A DNA stretch of 64,000 bases from Roseburia lenta (GTDB taxonomy: Bacteria; Bacillota; Clostridia; Lachnospirales; Lachnospiraceae), in assembly GCF_014287435.1 (NCBI RefSeq), contig NZ_JACOPG010000002.1, forward strand, positions 558,001 to 622,000, given 5' to 3'. The notes beneath the pieces were generated by a model. It ran no database searches and was not told the origin of the DNA. It worked only from the letters and a program-made list of their open reading frames with translations. Below are positions 8,812 through 17,373 of the stretch, in pieces. Positions within the stretch are counted from its first letter, which is position 1. Each line of letters begins with the position of its first letter. The translations under genes were made by a program, and so were the position numbers.

Positions 8812-10865
8812 AGTTTGATCTCTCCTTCATCTATCATAATATCCAGAATATCTTCGATTCTGCGTTTGACTTCTTCCACGCTGGCATTTTCGATCTGTGC
8901 ACCTGCGACATTCAGATGACCGCCGCCGCCCAGACGCTCCATGATCTGCTGTACGTCGATCTCATCGATCGAACGGGAACTCACATAGATCTTGTGCTGG
9001 AACTCCGTCAGTACAAAAGATGCCTTGATGCCTACGATATTCAAAAGTTCGTTGGCTGCCTTGGCTCCTACAACGGTAGGGCTTTCCAACTCCTGCGATT
9101 CACAGATGGAGATTGCAAAGAGCCCCCGGTAAACCTCGGCATGGCGGATGATCTCGGCTCTCGCCTTATAGGCTGCCATATCCTCACGCAAAAGTTTTCG
9201 CACACGGGTAACCTCGGCACCGCAGCGACGCAGATATGCCGCAGCCTCAAAGGTACGCACACCTGTCTTTGTCATAAAGTTGTTGGTATCGATCAAAATA
9301 CCGGCATAGATACAATCTGCCTCGTTTGATTTCAAATGTACTTTTTCGGAAAAATACTGTAAAACCTCCGCGATCATTTCACATGCAGAAGATGCATACG
9401 GCTCAATATAGGAAAGGATTGGATTGACGACCTGTTCACTTCCCTGTCTATGGTGGTCAAATACAACGATGGACTTGCTGATCTCCAAAAGCCGCGAACA
9501 GTCCGTATAACTCGGACGATTGGTATCAACGACGATCACAAGCGTCTGTGCGTCTGCCATTTCCTCTGCCTGCTCGGAATTGATAAACATATCCGCCGGA
9601 TAGCCTGCTTCCTCTGAGAAAGACTCGACCAGTGGGCGCAGGGAACTTGTCACGGTATTTAAGACGATCCTTGCATTCTTTCGGATTTCACGCGCCGCGC
9701 AATACAGACCGACTGCCGCACCAAAGGAATCGACATCAGCGATCGGATGACCCATAATGATGATCTGCTCTCTGGTCTCCATGATCTCACGCAGAGCCTG
9801 TGCTTTGACACGCGCCTTGACACGGGTATTTCGCTCGATCTCCTTACCACGCACACCATAGTATGAGACATCGCCATTATTCTTGATAACTGCCTGCGAT
9901 CCGCCACGTCCTAAGGCAAGATCGATCGCTACACGGGCAAACTCTGCATTCTGCACATAGGAATTGCCACCGATACCAAAGCCCATACTCAGTGTGATCT
10001 CCAGTTCATTACCTGCCTTGGTCGACTTGATATCCTCCAGAATGGAGAATTTGTCCTCCTCCAACTTTGCCAGATACTGCTGCTGGAAGAGTACCATAAA
10101 CTTATCTCGGTCAAGTTTACGGACAATAGCATCTACATTCTGGAAATACTTATTGACCTTTCGATCAATGATCGCCGTGAGCAAAGAGCGCTTGACTTCC
10201 TCGATCGAATCAAAGACTTCCTCATAATTGTCAATATGCACTAAAGCGACGACCAATTTCTGCTTTTCGTTTTCTTCTTTGTAGTAATCCAGTTCTGTCT
10301 GGTCAAACAGGAGAAGTGCGATCAGAGAATTGAAATTGTCTGCCTCTGTCATGATCTCCATGGCATCCGCATCTTGGTCTTCATTGAATTGCAGGCGCTG
10401 CATATCTGCCGCATACTTGCGGTCGCCAAATTCCAGTTCCACGTAAAAATTGTTATTGACCGCTTTCTGGATCTCCTCACGGGTGATCTCCTTAAAGATA
10501 GAAGTAATGGACTTGTTGTAATGCTTGTCCCTGCCGGTCACGCGCGCGAATTCTTCGTTGACCCACAAGACCTTGCCTGTGTAATCCATAAGTGCATAAG
10601 GAATCTGAAACTTGTTCAGCAGTTCCTTTTGCACCGTCCCATAATGCGTCGCAAAATGGATAATCTCCTCATTCAGCCTCGCAGCACAGGTACGGTAGTA
10701 CCAAAGGGCAATGGCTGCATAAATGATGATGCAGACCGAAACCAATGCCCCCGCCTTGATATTTTGCAGGTAGACCAGGACATCCCCGGCAACAAACAAG
10801 ATGATCATATAGATCGGTGCCCGAAAGTATCGCTGCAATTTGCCGGTATATTTTATTGTCTCCAT
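8808..10865 (-). CDS. gdpP: Cyclic-di-AMP phosphodiesterase GdpP (DHH family)
   Basis: GdpP hydrolyses c-di-AMP and so tunes osmotic and cell-wall homeostasis. The 685-residue protein has two N-terminal membrane helices (about 13-60), a PAS-like region (80-170), a degenerate GGDEF domain (about 180-330), then a DHH/DHHA1 phosphoesterase. IIMGHPIADVDSFGAA supplies metal-binding His/Asp, VVDTNRP and FDHHRQ supply further ligands, and GGGGHLNVAGAQ is the DHHA1 substrate motif. It is the first gene of the operon with rplI and dnaB, a conserved order in Firmicutes. Confidence 0.94.
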   Translation of the reverse strand: METIKYTGKLQRYFRAPIYMIILFVAGDVLVYLQNIKAGALVSVCIIIYAAIALWYYRTCAARLNEEIIHFATHYGTVQKELLNKFQIPYALMDYTGKVLWVNEEFARVTGRDKHYNKSITSIFKEITREEIQKAVNNNFYVELEFGDRKYAADMQRLQFNEDQDADAMEIMTEADNFNSLIALLLFDQTELDYYKEENEKQKLVVALVHIDNYEEVFDSIEEVKRSLLTAIIDRKVNKYFQNVDAIVRKLDRDKFMVLFQQQYLAKLEEDKFSILEDIKSTKAGNELEITLSMGFGIGGNSYVQNAEFARVAIDLALGRGGSQAVIKNNGDVSYYGVRGKEIERNTRVKARVKAQALREIMETREQIIIMGHPIADVDSFGAAVGLYCAAREIRKNARIVLNTVTSSLRPLVESFSEEAGYPADMFINSEQAEEMADAQTLVIVVDTNRPSYTDCSRLLEISKSIVVFDHHRQGSEQVVNPILSYIEPYASSACEMIAEVLQYFSEKVHLKSNEADCIYAGILIDTNNFMTKTGVRTFEAAAYLRRCGAEVTRVRKLLREDMAAYKARAEIIRHAEVYRGLFAISICESQELESPTVVGAKAANELLNIVGIKASFVLTEFQHKIYVSSRSIDEIDVQQIMERLGGGGHLNVAGAQIENASVEEVKRRIEDILDIMIDEGEIKL

Positions 10866-10956
10866 AATATTCTCCCTTATCTGTATCAGCCACCTATGGC
10901 ATGATGCTTTGTTCTATAGTATAACACACTTTTTATGTTTGTGGGTAGAATAATAA

Positions 10957-10980
10957 TACCCCCGGATCGCTCCGAGGGTA
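10957..10980 (-). terminator. Terminator downstream of the sugar-ABC ATPase gene
   Basis: TACCCCCGGA pairs with TCCGAGGGTA around a TCGC loop with one mismatch. The minus-strand side continues TTATTATTC. It lies 37 bp past the stop of the ATPase gene. Confidence 0.6.
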
Positions 10981-11016
10981 TCATCATATAAGATAGGAAG
11001 ATATATAAGAAAAAGA

Positions 11017-12129
11017 TTAGTTAGTAATCACTAATTCTGTTTCCTTATCAAAGAAATGTGCATGCTCCATATCAAGCGCAAACTTGATATGATCGCCCTG
11101 CTTTGCAGTCGTTCTTGGATCTACACGGGCTGTAACCTGTGTGCCTGCATAATCGAAATACAGGAAAACTTCTGCACCAAGTAATTCATATACACGGATC
11201 TTTGCTTCGATCACGCTGTTTGGTGATGCTTCAATGAACATCTGGGAATCATGGATATCCTCCGGACGGATACCGAGAACTACGGTCTTGCCGTCATATC
11301 CGCCTTCGATCAAAGCCTTTGCCTTTCCAGCCGGAACTGTGATGTTAGCATCTCCCACCTGTGCTGTAACAGTCTCACCATTGACAGCGATCTTAGCATC
11401 CATGAAGTTCATCTGTGGAGATCCGATAAATCCTGCAACGAACAAGTTCTGTGGCTTATTGTATAAGTTGTGTGGTGTATCGATCTGTTGAACAACACCA
11501 TCCTTCATAACAACGATTCTGGTACCAAGTGTCATAGCCTCGGTCTGATCATGTGTAACGTAGATGATGGTTGCGCCTAATTTCTCATGTAATTTAGAGA
11601 TCTCAATTCTCATCTGCACACGCAGTTTTGCATCCAGGTTGGAGAGTGGCTCATCCATAAGGAATACCTTAGGATTACGAACGATCGCACGACCCATGGC
11701 AACACGCTGACGCTGTCCACCGGAAAGAGCCTTTGGCTTACGGTCTAAGAGACCTTCCAGATCCAGGATCTTGGCTGCTTCACGAACCTTTTGATCGATC
11801 TCAGCCTTTGGTAATTTACGAAGTTTCAGGCCGAATGCCATGTTGTCATATACGGTCATATGTGGATACAAAGCGTAGTTCTGGAATACCATTGCAATAT
11901 CACGATCCTTTGGCTCTACGTCATTCATACGCTTGCCGTCGATCAAAAGATCACCGCTGGAAATATCCTCAAGACCTGCTACCATACGAAGGGTAGTAGA
12001 CTTACCACATCCAGATGGTCCTACGAAAATGATAAATTCCTTGTCCTCGATATCAAGGTTGAAATCCTTAACCGCATGGAATCCATTTGGATATACTTTG
12101 TTGATGTTCTTTAATGAAATGCTTGCCAT
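11017..12129 (-). CDS. Carbohydrate ABC transporter ATPase (MsmK/UgpC/MalK type)
   Basis: This ATPase powers sugar ABC importers from the cytoplasmic face. The 370-residue protein has Walker A GPSGCGKST (about 37-45), the Q-loop MVFQNYALYPHMTV, the signature LSGGQRQRVAMGRA, Walker B VFLMDEPLSNLD and an H-loop VTHD. A C-terminal TOBE/MalK regulatory domain occupies about 240-370. No permease or binding protein lies beside it, as expected of the shared MsmK-type ATPases. The galactoside importer at 20.4-23.6 kb lacks its own ATPase, so pairing between them is a reasonable inference. Confidence 0.9.
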   Translation of the reverse strand: MASISLKNINKVYPNGFHAVKDFNLDIEDKEFIIFVGPSGCGKSTTLRMVAGLEDISSGDLLIDGKRMNDVEPKDRDIAMVFQNYALYPHMTVYDNMAFGLKLRKLPKAEIDQKVREAAKILDLEGLLDRKPKALSGGQRQRVAMGRAIVRNPKVFLMDEPLSNLDAKLRVQMRIEISKLHEKLGATIIYVTHDQTEAMTLGTRIVVMKDGVVQQIDTPHNLYNKPQNLFVAGFIGSPQMNFMDAKIAVNGETVTAQVGDANITVPAGKAKALIEGGYDGKTVVLGIRPEDIHDSQMFIEASPNSVIEAKIRVYELLGAEVFLYFDYAGTQVTARVDPRTTAKQGDHIKFALDMEHAHFFDKETELVITN

Positions 12130-12167
12130 AATAAAAACCTCTCTTCAATACTAAAAATCTTCTGTCA

Positions 12168-12401
12168 TTATTTTACGATGAACTCATCGATGGCTGCCAA
12201 AACAGCATCCAGATTGTCATCCTTCTGGATATTCAGTGTCAGGTTCTTGGAAAGATCCAAACTGAAGATACCCATGATAGACTTTGCATCAATCACATAA
12301 CGATCGCATACCAGATCGAAATCATTGTCAAAAGATGTGATTGCACTGACAAAGCGCTTTACCTTGTCAATAGAATTGATATTAACAGTAACTGAAGTCA
12401 T
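12168..12401 (-). CDS. HPr-like protein lacking the active-site histidine
   Basis: The 77-residue product aligns with the HPr fold of the sugar phosphotransferase system. DAKSIMGIFSLDL corresponds to the KSIMGVMSL region of HPr that includes regulatory Ser46. The helix that should start with the phosphorylatable His15 (IHARPA in HPr) reads IDKVKRFV, so it cannot carry phosphate from enzyme I. That resembles Crh, the histidine-less HPr paralogue that acts through Ser46 and CcpA, but identity with Crh is not claimed. It is 39 bp upstream of the sugar-ABC ATPase gene on the same strand, so it may be cotranscribed with it. Confidence 0.72.
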   Translation of the reverse strand: MTSVTVNINSIDKVKRFVSAITSFDNDFDLVCDRYVIDAKSIMGIFSLDLSKNLTLNIQKDDNLDAVLAAIDEFIVK

Positions 12402-12512
12402 ACGAAATCTCCTTTCTGATTGGTATAAGCACTATTCGCCAACTCATGAACTTATTATAGGAAATCCCCTTCCACCTGTCATCGTTAAACTAACCAAAAT
12501 AAACAAGGGATG

Positions 12513-12560
12513 TTCGTCACTTTAACTTGGTTGACGAAGTGCTTGCACAAACGTTAAAAT
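12513..12560 (+). promoter_or_regulatory. Promoter with overlapping inverted repeat upstream of the PucR-type gene
   Basis: TTGACG at 12531-12536 and TAAAAT at 12555-12560 are 18 bp apart. The -35 box is covered by the right arm of a 7-bp inverted repeat (TTCGTCA at 12513-12519 and TGACGAA at 12532-12538), which could be an operator for this or another regulator. Confidence 0.5.
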
Positions 12561-12599
12561 ATCTATAAAAATACAGAGGATTTTGAACGAGGAGAGATC

Positions 12600-13502
12600 A
12601 TGACAAGCGCAGAAAATATCGAGGAATTATTAGACCAGATACAAAATCAGACAGGCATCCGTTTTTCCATTACGGATAGCCAGATCGATGATGAAGAATT
12701 GCTCATCACTTTAAAAAATATGCTCCGTGCCGGGCACAGCAGTACATCCAAGGAGGGCTTTTTGCGCGGACTTTTGCTGGGGCTTTTATCTGATCAGGAG
12801 ATCGCTGAGGGGATCCACCGCTTTCATCTGGAAAAGAACGGCTACTTTTTCCCGGTCCTCATGGAGACCAGACAACCGATCTCATCCATGGAGCAGTCTA
12901 TCTTTGCCCAGTTCTTCTCCTCCGGTGCGGATACTCTGATCCAGACCGATGAATGTCATATAGCGCTCATCCGCCAGTTACCGCAGGAATCCTCCCAGGA
13001 GACACTGCGCCAGATGCTCTTTGATATGCAGGGCACTCTGGAGGCAGAAGCCATGATCTCCCTGCATTTTGCCTATGACCGTATCGCCACATCCTTAGAC
13101 CAGTTGCCGGGTATTTTTCTCAATATCTCCTCCGCTATGGAGATCGGCAATATTTTCTCCGATACGGAGCACATCCACTGGGCGCAGGATCTGGGGCTTG
13201 GCAAACTGGTCTATCAACTGCCGGTCGAGACCTGTGAAGAATATCTGCACGATCATTTCCACGGGCTCCACCTGACGGATATTGATGATGAGACCCTGCA
13301 CACCATCCATACCTTTCTGGACTCGGGTCTTAGCATTGCAGAGTGCGCCAGAAATCTCTATCTCCACCGCAATACCCTGATCTACCGCCTGGACAAGATC
13401 GAGCAATTGACCGGACTGGATATCCGCAAGTTTGATGATGCCGTCATCTGTAAAATGGCGCTCATGATCTCCACCTATCTCATACATAAGAGCGATCAGT
13501 AA
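12600..13502 (+). CDS. PucR/CdaR-type transcriptional regulator
   Basis: The 300-residue protein ends with the PucR C-terminal helix-turn-helix: LSIAECARNLYLHRNTLIYRL, then DKIEQLTGLDIRKFDDAV. The upstream 240 residues resemble the middle ligand-sensing region of this family, with no clear known sensor domain. The start follows GAGGAGAG. It is divergent from the HPr-like gene, 198 bp away, so it may control the HPr-ATPase pair or itself. The converging galactokinase gene shares its terminator. Confidence 0.78.
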   Translation: MTSAENIEELLDQIQNQTGIRFSITDSQIDDEELLITLKNMLRAGHSSTSKEGFLRGLLLGLLSDQEIAEGIHRFHLEKNGYFFPVLMETRQPISSMEQSIFAQFFSSGADTLIQTDECHIALIRQLPQESSQETLRQMLFDMQGTLEAEAMISLHFAYDRIATSLDQLPGIFLNISSAMEIGNIFSDTEHIHWAQDLGLGKLVYQLPVETCEEYLHDHFHGLHLTDIDDETLHTIHTFLDSGLSIAECARNLYLHRNTLIYRLDKIEQLTGLDIRKFDDAVICKMALMISTYLIHKSDQ

Positions 13503-13515
13503 ACATATAGTTAAA

Positions 13516-13551
13516 AAATCCCGGACAAGGCAAAGAACCTGTCCGGGATTT
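13516..13551. terminator. Bidirectional terminator between PucR-type gene and galK
   Basis: AAATCCCGGACA at 13516-13527 and TGTCCGGGATTT at 13540-13551 form a perfect 12-bp stem around a 12-base loop. A/T-rich flanks on both sides let it serve the converging genes. Confidence 0.88.
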
Positions 13552-13572
13552 CTATAGTTTCTATGTAATTTT

Positions 13573-14745
13573 TTATACGGTTCTTCTGGCACCGTCGCCG
13601 ATGTCTACCACATAAAATTCTGCATCAATACCGGTCTTTTCCTTATATCCGGCACCAACTTTTTCCATAAAGGCGTCTACTGCATCATTCTTGACAATGC
13701 TGACGGTACAGCCACCAAAGCCACCTCCGGTGATACGGGATCCAACCACACCGTCGATAGACCATGCCAGATCTACCAAGATATCGATCTCCTCGCAGGA
13801 TACCTTGTAATCATCGCGCAGAGATACATGGGATGCATTCATAAGTTTGCCGAACTTTTCTACGTCGTTATCTTTTAAAGCAGCAACTGCCTCAATGGTA
13901 CGCTGGTTCTCTGCAACCGCATGGCGGGCACGCTTTTTACATTCTTCATCAGTGATAACATCCTTGTATTTTTCAAAGCCTTCGTTATCCAATTCGCCCA
14001 GACTCTGGATGTCAACGACCGTCTGCAACTGTGCCAAGGCTTCTGCACATTCCTCACGGCGCTTATTGTACTGTCCGTCCACCAGACTATGCTTTACCTT
14101 GCTGTTGGTAATGACGATCTTGGCATCCGGCAATGCGATCTTGGCATATTCATAGGAAAGGTCGCTCGTATCAAGGAAGATCGCACAATCCTTTTTGCCC
14201 ATGGCAACGGCAAACTGATCCATGATACCGCAGTTACAACCATTGAAATTATTCTCAGAATACTGACCGATCAAAGCCAGATCTGTCATAGAAAGATCAG
14301 CAAATCCATAAAGATCACGCAGGATGGTTCCGGTCAATACCTCTAAGGATGCAGAAGAAGAAAGTCCGGATCCGTTTGGGATATTGCCCCGGATCGCCAT
14401 ATCAAAGCCTTGTGTCATCTTCTTGCCCTTGCCGTCAAATGCCCAGACAACGCCCAGCGGATAGTTTGCCCAACTGTATCTTTTCTGGTAACTAAGGTCT
14501 GACAAAGATACTTCCACAACCTCGCAATCCTCCAGATTTGCTGAGAAGAAGTGGATCTTATCGTCCTCTCTCTTTCTTGCTACACCATAAGTACCGATGG
14601 TAAGGGCACATGGAAAAACGTGACCTCCATTATAGTCTGTATGCTCTCCGATCAGATTTACACGTCCCGGTGCAAAATACTCGCGGATATCTCCACCGTC
14701 TCCGTAGATCTCTACAAATTTTGCTCGCAAATCCTTTGCGTCCAT
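13573..14745 (-). CDS. galK: Galactokinase
   Basis: GalK phosphorylates galactose to galactose-1-phosphate, the entry step of the Leloir pathway. The 390-residue GHMP kinase has PGRVNLIGEHTDYNGG near the N-terminus (galactokinase signature), the ATP loop NGSGLSSSAS (about residue 125), CGIMDQF, and the C-terminal GGGFGGCTV motif. The start at 14745 has AAGGAG eight bases upstream; the ATG at 14763 would overlap it. It lies downstream of two beta-galactosidase genes, so galactose released inside the cell feeds it. No galT or galE is in the window. Confidence 0.95.
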   Translation of the reverse strand: MDAKDLRAKFVEIYGDGGDIREYFAPGRVNLIGEHTDYNGGHVFPCALTIGTYGVARKREDDKIHFFSANLEDCEVVEVSLSDLSYQKRYSWANYPLGVVWAFDGKGKKMTQGFDMAIRGNIPNGSGLSSSASLEVLTGTILRDLYGFADLSMTDLALIGQYSENNFNGCNCGIMDQFAVAMGKKDCAIFLDTSDLSYEYAKIALPDAKIVITNSKVKHSLVDGQYNKRREECAEALAQLQTVVDIQSLGELDNEGFEKYKDVITDEECKKRARHAVAENQRTIEAVAALKDNDVEKFGKLMNASHVSLRDDYKVSCEEIDILVDLAWSIDGVVGSRITGGGFGGCTVSIVKNDAVDAFMEKVGAGYKEKTGIDAEFYVVDIGDGARRTV

Positions 14746-14782
14746 GCCTTTTTCTCCTTCCATTTGCTTTTATTTCATATGC

Positions 14783-15295
14783 CTATATATGTACCTTGTC
14801 GGGTGAGATCCGCTGCATTGCTTCCAGTAGATCCTCTCCCGGCTCAAACAAGACCTTGATCTCATTTCCCATATCCGGATCCCGGATGATCATCGTATAA
14901 TAAGTCACCGCCGGGTCATGGGAAAGACAATCGTAAGTCTTCATATTTCGTCCGATGTATGGCTGTACCGGCTCTGTCTTGGAACGGGCAACCACAACCA
15001 GGTCCTTCATCTCGCAGGAGATCAACTCCTGTCGCTTGGTCTTACGTTTGATCTTGGTGATCTCCAAAATACCATTGGTATAGGTATAGTCAAAATCTAT
15101 CTTGGTATTCTGCGTCACAAAATAGCAGGCGATGATCATAACGATCAAGGGAATACCAAACACCCTGTAATCTACAAAAACAAAATTGAGTGCCATAAAG
15201 ATCGTGATCATGATCATAAGCACATTGTAGATCTTGGTAACCGCCGGTGCCTTTCTATGGACAGATTTTTCTATATATACATCCTGGTAGATCAC
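14783..15295 (-). CDS. Conserved two-helix membrane protein of unknown function
   Basis: The 170-residue protein has two adjacent membrane helices (about 24-45 and 47-62) and a cytoplasmic basic-to-beta-rich C-terminal half (IDFDYTYTNGILEITKIKRK and onward). It resembles small uncharacterised Lachnospiraceae membrane proteins (DUF6106-like, low certainty). It overlaps the GH42 gene by four bases and precedes galK by 38 bp, so it is part of the galactoside transcript. I do not assign a function. Confidence 0.6.
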   Translation of the reverse strand: MIYQDVYIEKSVHRKAPAVTKIYNVLMIMITIFMALNFVFVDYRVFGIPLIVMIIACYFVTQNTKIDFDYTYTNGILEITKIKRKTKRQELISCEMKDLVVVARSKTEPVQPYIGRNMKTYDCLSHDPAVTYYTMIIRDPDMGNEIKVLFEPGEDLLEAMQRISPDKVHI

Positions 15296-17304
15296 TTTTT
15301 ATCCCTCCGTAAGATAATAGTCTCGTAAGGTGATATTTTACCACTCCGACTACCCAAAAGCAACTCGCCCTCGCCAAGTTCCACATGTTGATTCATGGCA
15401 GAAAAGTTCTGCAGGATCACATAATCGCATCCTTCCTTGCTGCGCGTTGTCACTTCCACGCCCTCCGGGATGTAGTTAAACGGCTTGCACACGCGGGAAA
15501 GTTCCACGATACGCTTGTAGAGATCGTCGTAGCATGACTGCTCCACATCCGCCCCAATATAGTAGCCATAGCCCATGCCATAAGGCTGGAAAGTCACAGC
15601 CGGCTGTCCCTGGTAAAAATCCGTGCCATAGGTCATCAGCACACGCGCGCTGGTCACATCGATCAACTGGCACAGATACTTGCTCTCGTATGAGATCTGG
15701 TTTGCAAAAATACTGCGGTCCTCCGGCACCAGTTGATTGGTCTCTCCATCATACAAGCCGTCGATCTCGGTCTGGCGCAGTCCAAGCAAATCTGTAAGTC
15801 CTGCCGGTGTTGCTCCCAGATAGCAGCGGTCGGTCGCATCCACAATGCCGGAATGATAAGTCGTAATGAAGATACCTCCCTGTGCCACAAAATCACGGAC
15901 TCTTTCAGCAAAGCCCTCGCGGAACATATATGCCATTGGTGCCGCTAAGATCTTGTATCCCTTAAAGGCATGATCCATATTGATCACATCTACATTTAAG
16001 CCAAGTTTGCGGAAAGCATAATAGGACTTTTGCACGGCTTCTACATAGTGGAGCCCCTTGTTTCTAGGTCCCTGTGCATCTTCCATTGCCCAGCGGTTCT
16101 CAATATCATAGATCACGGCTACATCCGCATGGGTGGTCGATCCGACCAGTTCGCGGATGGCTCCCAATTCCTCACCCACCTTGGTCACTTCTTTAAAGAC
16201 GCGGGTATCCCTGCCGCCATAGTGATCGATCACAGCACCATGGAACTTCTCAGATGCTCCCCGGCTCTGGCGGATCTGGAAATAAAGCACACTGTCAGAT
16301 CCATGCGCGATCGCCTGCATGGATTGCGCATCCAGCATGCCCGGTCTTTTCAGTTTGCTGACCGACTGCCAGTTGGTGCTGGACGGGCAGGATTCCATCA
16401 TCAGGTATGGCTGATTCTTCAAAGAACGCATGAAATCATGCCAAAATCCATTGTCCGTAGCGGTCAGGATCTCCGGTTCTTTGTGCCAGGTCGGATAAGT
16501 GTCCCAGGACACTACATCGATCAGTTTTGCCAGTTGGTGATAGTTGAGCCCATAAAAATCATGCATCATATTGATGGTAGTAGGAATATCCGATCCCGCA
16601 TCACGGATCGCCTTGATCTCCTCCGCAATAAAATCTCCGGTCTGTTCGCTGACAAAGCGCTTCCAGTCCAGATTTAAGCCGTGTAACATGGTCTCGCCCA
16701 GTGGAGACGGACTCTCCACCTGGTCAAAAGACTGGTAAGTGTGACTCCAAAAAGTCGTACTCCATGCCTGATTGAGTGCCTCCACGGTCTTATATTTGTC
16801 CTTTACCCAGTTACGAAAAGCCTCCTGACAGAGTGGGCAATGGCACTCCCCACCATACTCATTGGAAATATGCCAGAGAATGACCTGCTTTCTTTTGCCA
16901 TAGCGCTTTGCCAGTTCCATATTGATGGCACGCACTTTCTGACGATAGATCGGGGAGGTATAACAGTGATTGTGGCGATAGCCATAATGAGCACGCTCAC
17001 GCCTCTCATTCACACGGAGCACCTCTGGGTATTTCTCTGCCATCCACTGTGGTCTGGCACCGGATGGCGTTGCCAAAATGACCGATATGCCAGCCTGATC
17101 CAGACGATCCATAATGGTATCCAGCCAGCCAAAGTTGTATTTTCCTTCTTCCGGCTCTAAGGTCGACCAGGAGAACACTCCCAGCGTTACCGTATTGATA
17201 TGCGCCTCCTGCATCATGGCGATATCTTCTTCCAAGATATCCGGTCGGTCTAGCCACTGCTCCGGATTGTAATCTCCTCCGTATAAAACCTTGTCCAAGT
17301 CCAT
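15292..17304 (-). CDS. GH42 beta-galactosidase
   Basis: This cytosolic enzyme removes terminal beta-galactose from oligosaccharides (galacto-oligosaccharides, lactose or plant galactan fragments). The 670-residue protein has the GH42 N-terminal barrel starting VLYGGDYNPEQW. ISNEYGG carries the acid/base Glu (about 149), a CxCxxC zinc-site region (ECHCPLC) follows, and MMESCPS carries the nucleophile (about 304). A beta-galactosidase trimerisation domain and small C-terminal domain complete it. No signal peptide is seen. The start at 17304 follows GGAGG; the ATG at 17340 precedes the ribosome site. It lies in the galactoside operon after lacZ. Confidence 0.93.
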   Translation of the reverse strand: MDLDKVLYGGDYNPEQWLDRPDILEEDIAMMQEAHINTVTLGVFSWSTLEPEEGKYNFGWLDTIMDRLDQAGISVILATPSGARPQWMAEKYPEVLRVNERRERAHYGYRHNHCYTSPIYRQKVRAINMELAKRYGKRKQVILWHISNEYGGECHCPLCQEAFRNWVKDKYKTVEALNQAWSTTFWSHTYQSFDQVESPSPLGETMLHGLNLDWKRFVSEQTGDFIAEEIKAIRDAGSDIPTTINMMHDFYGLNYHQLAKLIDVVSWDTYPTWHKEPEILTATDNGFWHDFMRSLKNQPYLMMESCPSSTNWQSVSKLKRPGMLDAQSMQAIAHGSDSVLYFQIRQSRGASEKFHGAVIDHYGGRDTRVFKEVTKVGEELGAIRELVGSTTHADVAVIYDIENRWAMEDAQGPRNKGLHYVEAVQKSYYAFRKLGLNVDVINMDHAFKGYKILAAPMAYMFREGFAERVRDFVAQGGIFITTYHSGIVDATDRCYLGATPAGLTDLLGLRQTEIDGLYDGETNQLVPEDRSIFANQISYESKYLCQLIDVTSARVLMTYGTDFYQGQPAVTFQPYGMGYGYYIGADVEQSCYDDLYKRIVELSRVCKPFNYIPEGVEVTTRSKEGCDYVILQNFSAMNQHVELGEGELLLGSRSGKISPYETIILRRDKK

Positions 17305-17327
17305 AAATTCCTCCTTCTCCCAAAAGA

Positions 17328-17357
17328 CAAATGCCCCCACCTTCGTGAGAGCATTTG
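17328..17357 (-). terminator. Weak hairpin between lacZ and GH42 genes
   Basis: CAAATGC at 17328-17334 pairs with GCATTTG at 17351-17357, and the minus-strand side continues TCTTTTG. It may reduce read-through from lacZ or protect the mRNA, but the T-run is poor. Confidence 0.4.
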
Positions 17358-17373
17358 CTGAAAACTCTCTTTT

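Noticed and set aside
16030..16677. 215-codon plus-strand frame opposite GH42
   Set aside because: It is a shadow of a well-supported GH42 gene.
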